64,000 nucleotides of DNA from Natronolimnobius sp. AArcel1 (GCF_011043775.1 NZ_JAAKXY010000004.1:372001-436000), one strand, 5' to 3'. Counted from the stretch's first letter, positions 43,274 through 52,577 are shown. Translations and numbers: made by a program. Notes: generated by a model from the letters alone, not told the origin.

Positions 43274-44605
43274 ATGAGTTGCCCTCCAGCGCTCTCTCGG
43301 CGTCGACTTCTCGCCAGCGCCGGCGTCACGACGATGACGGCGCTTGCTGGCTGTACAAGAATCTACAGCACCCTTCCGGATCGAATTACCTACGCTCGGA
43401 CAAGACGGCGTGAGATCCCCACCGTCCCTTCGCCGGTCTTCGGAACCGACGCTCACCTCCACGATCTAGCGGACGAGACCGCAGAGTACGTCGATCCGGG
43501 GCTCGAGGCGTGGGAGCGGGTGGGTGAACGCGAACACAGGGTCCACTACACTCAATCAAGACTAGAACGTGCCGCCGAGTTCGCTGCGGAGCGCGACTGG
43601 GAGTCGCCGACCACCGAGACCGTTCAATCAGGTCGTGCACACCTCTGGAATGCTGCGGGCAGCTACGCCTACGCGACGGCTCAACTCGACGAATTCGACC
43701 GTGATCCGACAGCTGGTGCTGCCGACTCTCTCGAGGAAGCCGAGACTCGCCACCAGGAGTTCGAGTACGCGACCGGTGATCCGGCGATATTCCTTGCCTA
43801 CGGACGGTACGTCGAACGAGAACTTCAGCAGGCGCACAGTCTGCTCTCCCGTCGAGTCGACGCCGAGGTAGAAGACCGACGGGAACGGACGAGTCGCGCC
43901 GAGCGGATCGCAGAGCTATACAGCGGCGTTCGCCAGGCACAAGCGCGAATCGACAGCGCTGTTGCCTATCGCGAGGCTCTCCGGGAGCACGACCCCGGCA
44001 GTGATCCGTTCGGCGAGGCAATGGCAGACGCTCGAGCGATCCTCCACGACCGGGTCGACCCCCTGCTCGAGAGTCGCGAGGAGTGGTCCGAGCGCATCGG
44101 CGAGTTTGACGGTGACGGGATCGGTGAGTCCGAAACCGGCCGTCGAGACGTCCATGACGCGCTTTACTCGCGGTCCAGCTACGGCGAGTCGGCGGTCAGC
44201 GACGCCAATCGACGCGTTGACGGCGGTTACGATGTCTACGGAACCGTTGAACTCGCCAACGGATGGCTCCACCTGGCCGCTGCTCGCGCTGAGTGCGAGC
44301 GGATCGAGTCCGACGGGATCGACTTGCTCGACAGTGGCGCGATCGACGCCGCCAAACGCGCTGCGATCGACCGACTCGAGGGCGTCCTCGCCGATGACCC
44401 GGGTCAACTCACGCTGTTTTTCGCTGCGGAAGCACGCAGCTGGATCACTGCCGGCGACAGCGGAATCGAACGGAGTTCGCTCGATGACGCCGAAGAAGAG
44501 TGGCGCTGGAGTCAGGCCAACGGCTACGCCCGGTACCTGCTCGCGAAGGGTATCCTCGAGCGGATCGACGAGGCAGTCGCCGTAGTTACCGACACCGGTG
44601 AGTGA
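43274..44605 (+). CDS. Tat-exported lipoprotein, helical, unknown function
   Basis: The start at ATG 43274 (MSCPPALSRRRLLASAG) is preferred over a GTG four codons upstream. The signal has a twin-arginine motif and a lipobox TALAGC (Cys at about 28). The mature 415 residues are mostly helical and acidic with Arg-rich patches (DRRERTSRAERIAELYSGVRQAQAR). No family recognised. It may bind a surface ligand or act as a scaffold. Confidence 0.8.
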   Translation: MSCPPALSRRRLLASAGVTTMTALAGCTRIYSTLPDRITYARTRRREIPTVPSPVFGTDAHLHDLADETAEYVDPGLEAWERVGEREHRVHYTQSRLERAAEFAAERDWESPTTETVQSGRAHLWNAAGSYAYATAQLDEFDRDPTAGAADSLEEAETRHQEFEYATGDPAIFLAYGRYVERELQQAHSLLSRRVDAEVEDRRERTSRAERIAELYSGVRQAQARIDSAVAYREALREHDPGSDPFGEAMADARAILHDRVDPLLESREEWSERIGEFDGDGIGESETGRRDVHDALYSRSSYGESAVSDANRRVDGGYDVYGTVELANGWLHLAAARAECERIESDGIDLLDSGAIDAAKRAAIDRLEGVLADDPGQLTLFFAAEARSWITAGDSGIERSSLDDAEEEWRWSQANGYARYLLAKGILERIDEAVAVVTDTGE

Positions 44606-44692
44606 GACACCGCTGAAACGAAACGCGAGACGGATGAAGAGATCCTTTTTGCTGCCTCGGGTCCGAACACTTGCTATGGTCGGTGACCGTCG

Positions 44693-45253
44693 ATGATGGC
44701 GACCACCCACGTCTTCGCCGCCCTCGCAGTCGTCGCGCCAGTCGCGTACGTCGTTCCCGAATTCGCGACGCCGCTGGCCGTCGGCGCGATTCTCGGTGGG
44801 CTCGCCCCCGATTTCGACCTCCCGCTCGAGCACCGCCGAACGTTTCACTTTCCGCTGCTCGGGCTCGCGGGTGCCGTTCCCGCGGTTGGACTCGCGGTCG
44901 TCGTGCCCTCGAGCGGAACCGCCGCGCTGGCCGCGTTCGCCGTCGCCGCGTGGCTCCACGCTGCAAGCGACGCTCTCGGCGGCGGGCCGGAGATGGACCC
45001 GTGGAATGGCCGAACCGAGCGCGCGGTGTACGATCACGCACACGGGCAGTGGATTCGCCCTCGACGGTGGATCCGCTACGACGGTGCGCCCGAAGATGCC
45101 GCGCTGGCGGTTGCGCTCGCAGTACCCGGACTGGTGGTCTTCGATGGCTGGGTCGCTGCACTCGTTCTCGGTGGTATCACCATCTCTGTCGGCTACGCGC
45201 TGGTTCGACGCCGCGTCGTCGACTGGACCGGCGAATGGGACTGGCTCGAGTGA
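44693..45253 (+). CDS. YdjM-type membrane protein (metal-dependent hydrolase family)
   Basis: The 186-residue protein has MATTHVFAALAVVAP at the start, then GGLAPDFDLPLEHRRTFHFP (Asp/His motif), HAASDALGGGPE and 4-5 hydrophobic spans. These features match the LexA-regulated YdjM family of membrane proteins annotated as metal-dependent hydrolases. The reaction is unknown. Confidence 0.82.
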   Translation: MMATTHVFAALAVVAPVAYVVPEFATPLAVGAILGGLAPDFDLPLEHRRTFHFPLLGLAGAVPAVGLAVVVPSSGTAALAAFAVAAWLHAASDALGGGPEMDPWNGRTERAVYDHAHGQWIRPRRWIRYDGAPEDAALAVALAVPGLVVFDGWVAALVLGGITISVGYALVRRRVVDWTGEWDWLE

Positions 45254-45366
45254 CGGTTGCGCCGAATCCGGACCGGGACTGGCTCGAGTAGCTGGGTACC
45301 CCAATCACGGAAACGTACCCAGGCGCGAGTCGGAACGCTGATACCATCAGTGTCCGAGACACTCGT

Positions 45367-45831
45367 ATGGTCGATACGTTCCTCGCGCAGACAACACACC
45401 TGGTGTTTGCCGCGATCTGGGCCGGCAGCGTCTTTTACGTCGCGTTTGTCGTCCTGCCACTCGCCCGTGACGGCGAGTTCAACTCGACGAAACCACTCGA
45501 GGTACTCTCGGGGAAACTAACGATGATTTCGCGGGTGAGTGCGCTCGTGTTGTTACTCTCCGGTGGTCACCTCGCAGGCACGCGGTACACGTCTGAAACG
45601 CTCATTGAGACGACGAACGGCCAACTCGTTATCTTGATGGTCGTCCTTTGGCTTGTCCTCGCGGCACTCGTCGAGATCGGTGCCAAGCGCTTCGAGTCCG
45701 GACTCAACGGGAAGAAACTGCGCGAACCAGCGGCGAACGCGCTGGGACTGTACCGGCTGGCGGCCGTCGTCGCGATTGCGCTGCTCGTTGTGTCCGGCGC
45801 GATTACGACCAACCTCGCCGCAGTGTTCTAG
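45367..45831 (+). CDS. CopD-like four-span membrane protein
   Basis: The 154-residue protein has four spans (about 7-28, 50-70, 85-103 and 128-150), with HLVFAAIWAGSVFYVAFVVLP at the start. It resembles the CopD/integral-membrane family used for copper transfer, but no metal-binding His/Met cluster is clear. It follows the previous gene by 113 bases. The name is therefore structural, not functional. Confidence 0.72.
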   Translation: MVDTFLAQTTHLVFAAIWAGSVFYVAFVVLPLARDGEFNSTKPLEVLSGKLTMISRVSALVLLLSGGHLAGTRYTSETLIETTNGQLVILMVVLWLVLAALVEIGAKRFESGLNGKKLREPAANALGLYRLAAVVAIALLVVSGAITTNLAAVF

Positions 45832-46084
45832 TCGAATTGATTCACAGAGTGCTCGAGTCGACTGGAACCTCTTTGTGTCGGTTCTGATTTGTTTTGACAG
45901 CCAGCACTGGTATGTGTCGAACTACCATTGCGCCAGTTCAGCAGGGACAGCCCTCAAGAACCAACTATTTGGGTATTCCCGAACACCTCGAGTCCGTTAG
46001 ACACTACTCACATAGTTGTCATTCAGCCATAGAAAGCGGACATTCTTGCGAAAGATACTTAGTGGGTTACTGTAACGTACTCCC

Positions 46085-46522
46085 ATGATGCTCAGGGGAA
46101 AAGACGTTGCACTCTCGCTGCTCGCAGTCGGCACGGCCGCCGTCGCGGGCTACGTACTTCGGTCCGAGCACTCACAGCCGACCGCCGCGCACTCGAAAGC
46201 AGACCTTGGCGCACGAATCATCGACTCACACGACATTCCAAGCGGCGCAACCGTCGTCGAGGCCTCCTCCCGGCGACTCGACGATATCCCGGGCGCACGC
46301 CGCGCGCTCAAACGCGCGATCAGAAACGACGCTCGAGACGAGTGGGAACACGTCACGCTCGAGCGCGAGGGTGCCTGGTCGGTCGTCGATACTGTTCGGA
46401 GTTCCCTGCCGTACTACGATGGGTCTGGGACGGAGTACAACGGCGTCTACGTCCGCTACCGTGACCAAGTCGTCGTGCTCGATGCGATTGGCTGGGCGCA
46501 TCTGCAGGAGCCACTACAGTAA
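46085..46522 (+). CDS. Membrane-anchored small protein, unknown function
   Basis: The 145-residue protein has one N-terminal span (VALSLLAVGTAAVAGYVLRS, about 7-26) and a soluble C-terminal domain (RIIDSHDIPSGATVVEASSRRL and VYVRYRDQVVVLDAIG). A TATA-like agatacttag lies at 46044-46053, 25-35 bases before the start, indicating a near-leaderless transcript. No family recognised. Confidence 0.75.
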   Translation: MMLRGKDVALSLLAVGTAAVAGYVLRSEHSQPTAAHSKADLGARIIDSHDIPSGATVVEASSRRLDDIPGARRALKRAIRNDARDEWEHVTLEREGAWSVVDTVRSSLPYYDGSGTEYNGVYVRYRDQVVVLDAIGWAHLQEPLQ

Positions 46523-46667
46523 CTGCCGGTCGCGCTCTGTCAGTCTCGCTCTCGCCCTCGAGTGGACGAGCCTTCTCAACCACACCGAATTCACTCACTT
46601 ACTCCCTCCCAGTCCTCCGCCACGGTGAATCACAACCACTACCTCCCAGCCCCGCAGAGGTGGCCGT

Positions 46668-47567
46668 ATGCAACTGGGCGTAATCGGACTCGGACGGATG
46701 GGACAGATCGTCGTCAACCGCACGCTCGAGGCAGGCCACGACGTCGTTGCCTTCGACCTCGATGCAGAAGCCGTTGCGACCGCGGCTGATGCCGGCGCAA
46801 CGGCCGCAGACTCACTCGAGGACCTGCTCGAGCGACTCGGCGACGAGAAGCGCATCTGGCTGATGGTCCCCGCGGGCGAGGCAGTCGACGTGACACTCGA
46901 GGAACTCGAGCCACACCTCGAGAGCGACGACGTGGTTATCGACGGCGGAAACTCGTACTTCGAGGACTCGGTGCGGCGAGCCGAGGCCTGCCCGGCGGCG
47001 TATCTGGACTGTGGCACCTCCGGCGGCCCGGCGAGTGCAGAGTTTGGCTTCTCGCTCATGGTCGGTGGCCCCGAATGGGCCTACGAGGAGTGCGTCCCCG
47101 TCTTCGACGCTGTCGCGACTGGACCCGACGGCCACGAACGCATGGGTCCGGAAGGTTCGGGCCACTACGTGAAGATGATCCACAACGGCGTCGAGTACGC
47201 CCTGATGCAGACCTACGGCGAAGGCTTCGAACTCCTCCACGAGGGTCGCTACGATCTCGACCTCGAGAACGTCGCCTCGGTCTGGAACAACGGGGCCGTC
47301 ATCCGCTCGTGGCTGCTCGAACTCTGCGAGGAAGCGTTCCGCGAGGAAGGCTCGGATCTGGGCGACGTTGCAGACCGCATCGAGGGTGGCTCAACCGGAA
47401 CCTGGACCGTACAGGAAGCCCTCGAGCAGGAGGTTCCCCTGCCGTTAATCTACACGGCGTTGTCCGAGAGATTCGGCTCTCGAGCGGATGATGGACGGTT
47501 CTCTCGGCGGCTGGCGAACCGACTCCGATACGGCTTCGGTCGTCACGAAGTCCCGCGACGCGAGTAA
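46668..47567 (+). CDS. gndA: 6-phosphogluconate dehydrogenase, decarboxylating, NAD-type
   Basis: The 299-residue enzyme oxidises and decarboxylates 6-phosphogluconate to ribulose 5-phosphate in the oxidative pentose phosphate pathway, which haloarchaea use. It has the Rossmann motif GVIGLGRMGQ with Asp after strand 2 (VAFDLD), consistent with NAD. Substrate-binding motifs are DCGTSGGPASAEFG and GSGHYVKMIHNGVEYALMQ. It is short, as in the archaeal type. The C-terminus is basic. Confidence 0.95.
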   Translation: MQLGVIGLGRMGQIVVNRTLEAGHDVVAFDLDAEAVATAADAGATAADSLEDLLERLGDEKRIWLMVPAGEAVDVTLEELEPHLESDDVVIDGGNSYFEDSVRRAEACPAAYLDCGTSGGPASAEFGFSLMVGGPEWAYEECVPVFDAVATGPDGHERMGPEGSGHYVKMIHNGVEYALMQTYGEGFELLHEGRYDLDLENVASVWNNGAVIRSWLLELCEEAFREEGSDLGDVADRIEGGSTGTWTVQEALEQEVPLPLIYTALSERFGSRADDGRFSRRLANRLRYGFGRHEVPRRE

Positions 47568-47960
47568 CCGAACTGTCTCACTGTCTTGGTTTTCGCGGTC
47601 TTGGTTGTCGCTGTCTTGTTCGTCGCTGGTCTCTCTTCCTCGAGGACGTGCCACAACTGGGTGAGAGACACCACTGTTGCAAGTGAACCAGCGAATAGAG
47701 AGGGAGGGGGTCTGGACTGAGAGCGCTGTGGAGTTCATCGGGGAAGTTCGAAAGGAGAGGAATGGACCGATAACCAGCCTGTAGAGAGATATATTGGGTA
47801 TGGACTCGAGAAGGAGTTGTCAGCGCTTTAGATGAAATTCTGCACTGTTGTTCACTAGTTCGTTCTCTACACTAGATTCACATGAAACAGTGGTGTGTGT
47901 GAGTTCACTTGTATCAGATGAAAACATGGTTTTAAATAGTATATCTCTCTTGGTAGAGAT
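47568..47960. other. Candidate replication origin, left half
   Basis: The 390-base non-coding region upstream of orc1/cdc6 holds two 20-bp ORB-like repeats: 47669-47688 (minus orientation) and 47876-47895 (plus; attcacatgaaacagtggtg). Between and beside them are AT-rich sections at 47780-47800 and 47920-47960, candidates for the unwinding element. A degenerate half repeat lies at 47841-47860 and another at 47903-47920. The consensus over all copies is GTTCAC-x-TG-x-AA-x-x-GTGGTG. Confidence 0.75.
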
Positions 47961-47962
47961 AT
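47941..47962. promoter_or_regulatory. Inverted repeat overlapping the orc1/cdc6 start
   Basis: A perfect 8-bp inverted repeat, atatctct (47941-47948) and agagatat (47955-47962), lies between the TATA-like tttaaata (47930-47937) and the ATG at 47961. A third agagatat copy is at 47785-47792. The position fits an autoregulatory operator on a leaderless promoter. Confidence 0.6.
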
Positions 47963-49187
47963 GCCGCGGTTCGAGCGGAAGCAGAATATCTTCCGAAACA
48001 AGGATGCGTTGGGGGAGTCGTACCAGCCGGAACGGATCGAAGAACGCGACGAGGAGATTGAAGCGTACATGGACGCACTCCAGCCAATCATCGACGGCTG
48101 GGAGCCAAACAACGTCTTTCTCTACGGCAACACCGGCGTCGGAAAGACCGCCGTCACAGACTATCTACTCGATGTACTACAGGAAGACGCCACCGAGTAC
48201 GACGATATCGATCTCTCCGTGCTCAGCGTCAACTGCAAAACCCTGAACTCCTCGTATCAGGTCGCAATCGAACTCGTGAACACGCTTCGCCCTGATGGCG
48301 CAGAGATCAGCACCACTGGCTACCCCCAACAAACTGTTTTCAAAAAACTCTACAGCGAACTCGAGGCTCTCGGTGGAACAGTCGTCATCGTCCTTGATGA
48401 GATCGACTCGATTGGCGACCGGGACGAACTCCTATACGAACTCCCACGGGCGCGCTCGAACGGCTACCTCGAGTCGACGAAAGTCGGCCTTATCGGGATC
48501 AGCAACGACTTCAAGTTTCGCGAACAACTCGATCCGCGAGTGCAGGATACGCTCTGTGAACGCGAACTGCAGTTTCCACCGTACGAAGCCTCCGAACTGA
48601 CGAACATTCTCGAGTCGCGGGCAACGGTCGCCATCGCCGACGGCAGTTACGACAGCGGGGTGCTCAATCTCTGTGCGGCACTCGCCGCTCGAGACAGCGG
48701 GAGTGCGCGACAGGCCCTCGACTTGCTCCGGCTCGCAGGCGAAGTCGCAGAGAACAACGACGAAGAGATAATCCAAGAGACACACGTCGATCAGGCACGC
48801 TCGAAACTCGAGCAAGAGCGCGTCGAAGAGGGCATGCGCGAGTTGACGACGCACGGGCGACTCGCCTTGCTCGCTGTCGTCTCGAAAGCAGCCAAAGAAT
48901 CGACACCCTGCCGGACGCGAGAACTGTATCAGGAGTACGAAACGCTCTGTGAGTCCTCGGGAACAGACTCGCTTGCCCAGCGGTCGGTGCACAACCACCT
49001 CTCGGATCTCCGGATGCTCGGCATCCTCTCGGCCAAGGAGAATCGCAGCGGCTCCCGCGGGAACTACTACAGCTACGAACTCGACGTGCCGTTCTCGAGT
49101 GCGGTCGACGCGATGGCCGACGTGCTCTATCTCGACGACGAAATCGAGACGATCCGCGAAATCGCTCGGATGAACGGCGTAGCCTGA
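47961..49187 (+). CDS. orc1/cdc6: Orc1/Cdc6 replication initiator
   Basis: The 408-residue initiator ATPase binds origin repeats and loads MCM. The Walker A motif is YGNTGVGKTAVTDYLL near residue 50, the Walker B motif is VIVLDEIDSIGD, and sensor 2 includes ARDSGSARQALDLLR. A C-terminal winged helix follows (LAQRSVHNHLSDLRMLGILS). The N-terminus starts directly (MPRFERKQNIFRNKDALGES), which supports the ATG at 47961. It lies inside a group of ORB-like repeats. Haloarchaea have many Orc1 paralogues, and the copy here cannot be assigned to a numbered one. Confidence 0.95.
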   Translation: MPRFERKQNIFRNKDALGESYQPERIEERDEEIEAYMDALQPIIDGWEPNNVFLYGNTGVGKTAVTDYLLDVLQEDATEYDDIDLSVLSVNCKTLNSSYQVAIELVNTLRPDGAEISTTGYPQQTVFKKLYSELEALGGTVVIVLDEIDSIGDRDELLYELPRARSNGYLESTKVGLIGISNDFKFREQLDPRVQDTLCERELQFPPYEASELTNILESRATVAIADGSYDSGVLNLCAALAARDSGSARQALDLLRLAGEVAENNDEEIIQETHVDQARSKLEQERVEEGMRELTTHGRLALLAVVSKAAKESTPCRTRELYQEYETLCESSGTDSLAQRSVHNHLSDLRMLGILSAKENRSGSRGNYYSYELDVPFSSAVDAMADVLYLDDEIETIREIARMNGVA

Positions 49188-49531
49188 GACAGGCAGGAAC
49201 CGACAAGACACAGCTCGGCATGCGACCCCACACCACTGTTTCGAGTGAACACGAGAAAAATAGCCCCACACTCGCATCTGTTTTCACTTGCAATAGTGGT
49301 GTGACACACTCCTCGAGCAGGGAACAAGACGCTCCAGAATCAGACTCGAGTCGGTGACTCCATCGCCCATGTCTGTGCGTGTTCACGTGCAGTGGTGGTG
49401 TGGGTACTTCACATGCAGTGGTGGTGTCCCGTGGACAGTTCACATGAAAGAGTGGTGTGTTCTGGACGAACTTCGTGTTCCGTCCTCCAAAGCGTGCAAC
49501 TCAAAGATTGTCTATCACTTCGCGTACAGCC
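49188..49531. other. Candidate replication origin, right half with ORB repeats
   Basis: Five 20-bp ORB-like repeats lie downstream of orc1/cdc6: 49231-49250 (minus orientation), 49282-49301, 49381-49400, 49407-49426 and 49438-49457 (plus orientation). The last three are close together (26 and 31 bases between starts). The copies differ mainly at positions 7, 10-14. Together with two upstream copies they place the initiator gene within its own binding sites. No gene in the spacer is supported. Confidence 0.78.
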
Positions 49532-50773
49532 CTAAAGCGGCTCTCGCAACGCCCACACGTCCGCAGTCGGCTCGAGTCGGTGTGGCTCCGCGCCACGCTC
49601 AGTCAGGATTCCCGTGTGATACAACATGGCTTTCAGCTGGAAGACGGTCGGTGAGTGATAGACAGATCCGTCTGCAAGCGCCTCACGTCGAAGGTCGCCG
49701 TTCTCGGTGAGGACGCGACGACGGGCGTCGTCGGTCCCGCGGATGAACAACTCGATAGCCAGCGTCGGCTGGACGGTATGGAGGTGCACCACGAGATCGA
49801 CGAGCGACGGCTCGGGCTGCCAGTCGTCGTGCATCGTCTGCAGTTCCGTCACGAGCCACTCCGTCGCCGGGTATTCGAAGACGACCCGACGAGCGAGGTG
49901 TCCCCACGCCGGTGCGAGATCAATGAATCGCGTTCGGGAGCGATACCAGTCCTCGAACGCCTCGAGTGCGGCTTCGACAGAGCCATACCGATCCTTTCCA
50001 AAGCGGACCACCTCCGCGCCGAGCGAGGTGAGTTCGACGCGCGGGCCGTCCTCGATCAAGCCAAGAAACGCTGCTCCTTGTCGCGCATCGTCGACCGCGC
50101 TGACGACCTTGTACGCCGACAGGAGTTCGGCGGTGTCGCCATCCGCGTAGTGTGCCAGCGGATAGCCCAGATAGTTCTTCGGATGATTCAGGCTGAAGGA
50201 TTTGTCCGCAACACCCTGTGCACCGGCCTGAAACCGAAGCGCCGTCGCCTCACTCGAGGATCGATTTCCAACAACGCGGGCTGGCTCGAGGACGGCAACC
50301 TCGCCGTTCGAATCGACACCGAGGACGCCGACGTTGAGTTCACGCGCAAGCGTGCGGTCGGTTTCGGAGATTGCACGTGCCGGGGCCGCGACGTAGGCGG
50401 CGTTGGCCTCGTGAAGTCGGTCGTAGGCCTGGACGATCCCACGCTCCGTATCGACGCCGGCGCTCGTGACGCCTTTCGCTTCGATGGCGACCAGCGGCGG
50501 TTCGTCCCCGACGCGTTCGACTGCGAGTACCTCGGACTCGAGTGGTGAGACCCCGACGAGGTCGGGAAAGCCACCGCCGATCTCGACGTGGTTGAACGGC
50601 GCAAGACAGTCCCGAACGGCCGGGTCGATGGGAGAGCCGGGACGCCACTCGTCCTGTGAGAACTGCGTATCGGCGACGACGTACGACGACGGCTCGTTGT
50701 CGTTCGGAAAGAGCCGCCGCTTGGTGTGGGCCAGCACCTGCGGTTCCGACAGCGGCTGTGCCGCACTGCTCAT
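49532..50773 (-). CDS. Origin-adjacent protein with PD-(D/E)XK nuclease motifs
   Basis: The start at MSSAAQPLSEPQVLAHTKRR (50773) gives 413 residues. Region 65-120 has a PD-(D/E)XK-like pattern: FPDLVGV (Pro-Asp at about 70), VAIEAKG (Glu98, Lys100) and RGIVQAYDRL with Gln115. A C-terminal helical domain of about 200 residues follows. No defined family was recognised. The gene converges on orc1/cdc6 across the ORB cluster. Haloarchaeal origins often carry conserved linked genes of unknown role. Confidence 0.7.
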   Translation of the reverse strand: MSSAAQPLSEPQVLAHTKRRLFPNDNEPSSYVVADTQFSQDEWRPGSPIDPAVRDCLAPFNHVEIGGGFPDLVGVSPLESEVLAVERVGDEPPLVAIEAKGVTSAGVDTERGIVQAYDRLHEANAAYVAAPARAISETDRTLARELNVGVLGVDSNGEVAVLEPARVVGNRSSSEATALRFQAGAQGVADKSFSLNHPKNYLGYPLAHYADGDTAELLSAYKVVSAVDDARQGAAFLGLIEDGPRVELTSLGAEVVRFGKDRYGSVEAALEAFEDWYRSRTRFIDLAPAWGHLARRVVFEYPATEWLVTELQTMHDDWQPEPSLVDLVVHLHTVQPTLAIELFIRGTDDARRRVLTENGDLRREALADGSVYHSPTVFQLKAMLYHTGILTERGAEPHRLEPTADVWALREPL

Positions 50774-50873
50774 GGAACTGGAATGGCCGAGCTCGGCCAA
50801 TAATGTTCCGGCGTGCGTGACAGTCAGCTCGCTCGAGACCAAACGTTTGTATCTCCATCCCGTACGAACACCT

Positions 50874-51281
50874 ATGAGCGACACCGATGCAGTACTCGTC
50901 TTCGACGACGACTGTGGCTTCTGTACGTGGTGGGCCGACTATGTCGAGGCGCGCTCGGCGATTACGCTCGTTGGCTTCTCCGAACTCACCCCCGAGTTAC
51001 GCGAACGCCTGCCCGAACACTACGAGGCCTGCTCACATCTCGTGACCGACGACGAGGTCTACTCCTGTGGCCGCTCTCTCGAGGAGGCCATCGCACGTGT
51101 CGATGATCACGGTCCGATCCGCAATTCGGTCGATTTCTTCCGAAACTTCGAAGATTACGAACGGCTGCGTGAAACCGGCTACCGCTGGGTTGCGGACAAC
51201 CGAGACAAGTGGGGCCAGGTCATGTCAAAGACGCCGCCCGTGCGACGCGAATCCGACGCTGAATCCGAATCAGACCGGTGA
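50874..51281 (+). CDS. DCC-family (DUF393) thiol-disulfide oxidoreductase-like protein
   Basis: The start at MSDTDAVLVFDDDCGFC (50874) gives 135 residues. The N-terminal FDDDCGFC is the family motif with two Cys. The rest has YEACSHLVTDDEVYSCGRSLEEAIA. DCC proteins are thioredoxin-like and often of unknown redox partner. An earlier in-frame ATG overlaps the divergent gene and adds unlikely sequence. The divergent gene starts about 100 bases away. Confidence 0.88.
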   Translation: MSDTDAVLVFDDDCGFCTWWADYVEARSAITLVGFSELTPELRERLPEHYEACSHLVTDDEVYSCGRSLEEAIARVDDHGPIRNSVDFFRNFEDYERLRETGYRWVADNRDKWGQVMSKTPPVRRESDAESESDR

Positions 51282-51342
51282 GTCGCCCTCTGTCCCTCGA
51301 GTTGGGGCTCAAGGGTCCACCACGCAGTGTCACAAGCAGTGA

Positions 51343-51657
51343 CTATCGGAGTCGAACGGCAGTCCCGTAGGCCATCACTTCGGAGCCACCGTCGGTGATC
51401 TGTGAGGTCTCGAGGCGGACGTTGACAACGGCATCTGCACCCAGTCGCTCGGCGTCTTCTTCCATGCGCGTGATCGCTTCGTCGCGGGCTTTCGAGAGGA
51501 GGTCGGAGTAGGCTTTGAGTTCGCCACCGAAGACGTTGCGAATGCCCTGTGTAATGTCTTTCCCGGCGTTTTTGGCTTCGACGGTGTTGCCGCGGGCGAT
51601 ACCAGGCACCTCAACGATTTCGCCATCCGGGACGGTTTCGGTGTTTGCGATGTACAT
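51343..51657 (-). CDS. YbjQ-family (DUF74) protein
   Basis: The start at MYIANTETVPDGEIVEVPGI (51657) gives 104 residues. An ATG at 51684 adds nine residues. It has the conserved GNTVEAKNAGKDI, GGELKAYSDLLSKARDEAI and LGADAVVNVRLETSQI. YbjQ proteins form pentameric rings and are annotated as heavy-metal-binding, but their role is unclear. Confidence 0.88.
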   Translation of the reverse strand: MYIANTETVPDGEIVEVPGIARGNTVEAKNAGKDITQGIRNVFGGELKAYSDLLSKARDEAITRMEEDAERLGADAVVNVRLETSQITDGGSEVMAYGTAVRLR

Positions 51658-51785
51658 GCCAGACACAGCACGCGCTGCCCGCATAGGCGTTCCGCGCAGT
51701 TTCTGGGGACGAAATTGGTACTCGAGGATGCCGGTCCAGCGATCCGCGAGAAGACTGACCCTGACTTCCGCACGCTCTCCCCTCG

Positions 51786-52577
51786 CTACGGGCCGCTATA
51801 CTCCTCGAGCCACGACTCCACCGTTCCCTGCAATGCGCCGGTCGTACTCCCGAGATTGAGCATCCCGTAGCCCGCCTCGGCCTTTTCGTTGACATCCGCC
51901 ATCCCAAAGCCAAGCCCACCAAGTGGCACGTCTGCCTCGAGTGCCTGCTCGCGTATCGTCTCAACGTGTGACTCGACAGCCTCGTGTGTCGGCTCGCCGG
52001 GATGGCCCGTCGAGACAGCGAGATCCAGCGGACCCGCAAAGACAAATCCGAGGTCGGGCACCTCGAGAATCTCCTCGAGATTCGAAACGGCAGTCGGATT
52101 CTCGATTGTTACCCCGACGACGATCTCTTCGTCCTCGGTTGCGACGTACTCCTCAGCCATCCCCCAGCGACTCGCACGCGGACTGGCAAAACCCCGGGCT
52201 CCGGGTTCGCCGTCGTAGGTAAATCGCGACGCTTGAACCGCCTGCCGAACCTCTTCGGCCGACTCAATGCGCGAGACGAACAAGTTCCGTGCCCCCGCGT
52301 CCAGTGCCTTCCGAACCATCCCGGGATCGGGTTCGGGGAGTCGAACGAGCAGTTCCGTCCCGGACACGTCTGCGGCCCGCAGCAGGTCCTCGAGTCGCTC
52401 GCCATCGAACGGACTCGGACCGGCGTGCTCGAGATCGATCCAGACGAAATCCAGCCCGAGTTCGCCGTAGAACTCGACGAGCGTCGGTGAGTACGTGTTC
52501 TCGAGAATTCCGAGTGCAACGTCGTCTGACTCGAGGGTCTGGCGAAGGTCGTTCGACCGCGATGAGTGTGTCGGCAT
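51786..52577 (-). CDS. HpcH/HpaI-family aldolase
   Basis: The start at MPTHSSRSNDLRQTLE (52577) gives 263 residues. A longer frame to 52688 is rich in Arg and Cys and is not family-like. It has the family core DFVWIDLEHAGPSPFDGERL, RLPEPDPGMVRKALDAGARN, GIESAEEVRQ-like RIESAEEVRQ and FAGPLDLAVSTGHPG with metal-binding Glu and Asp. The family performs metal-dependent retro-aldol cleavage of 2-keto-3-deoxy acids. The substrate here is unknown. Confidence 0.88.
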   Translation of the reverse strand: MPTHSSRSNDLRQTLESDDVALGILENTYSPTLVEFYGELGLDFVWIDLEHAGPSPFDGERLEDLLRAADVSGTELLVRLPEPDPGMVRKALDAGARNLFVSRIESAEEVRQAVQASRFTYDGEPGARGFASPRASRWGMAEEYVATEDEEIVVGVTIENPTAVSNLEEILEVPDLGFVFAGPLDLAVSTGHPGEPTHEAVESHVETIREQALEADVPLGGLGFGMADVNEKAEAGYGMLNLGSTTGALQGTVESWLEEYSGP

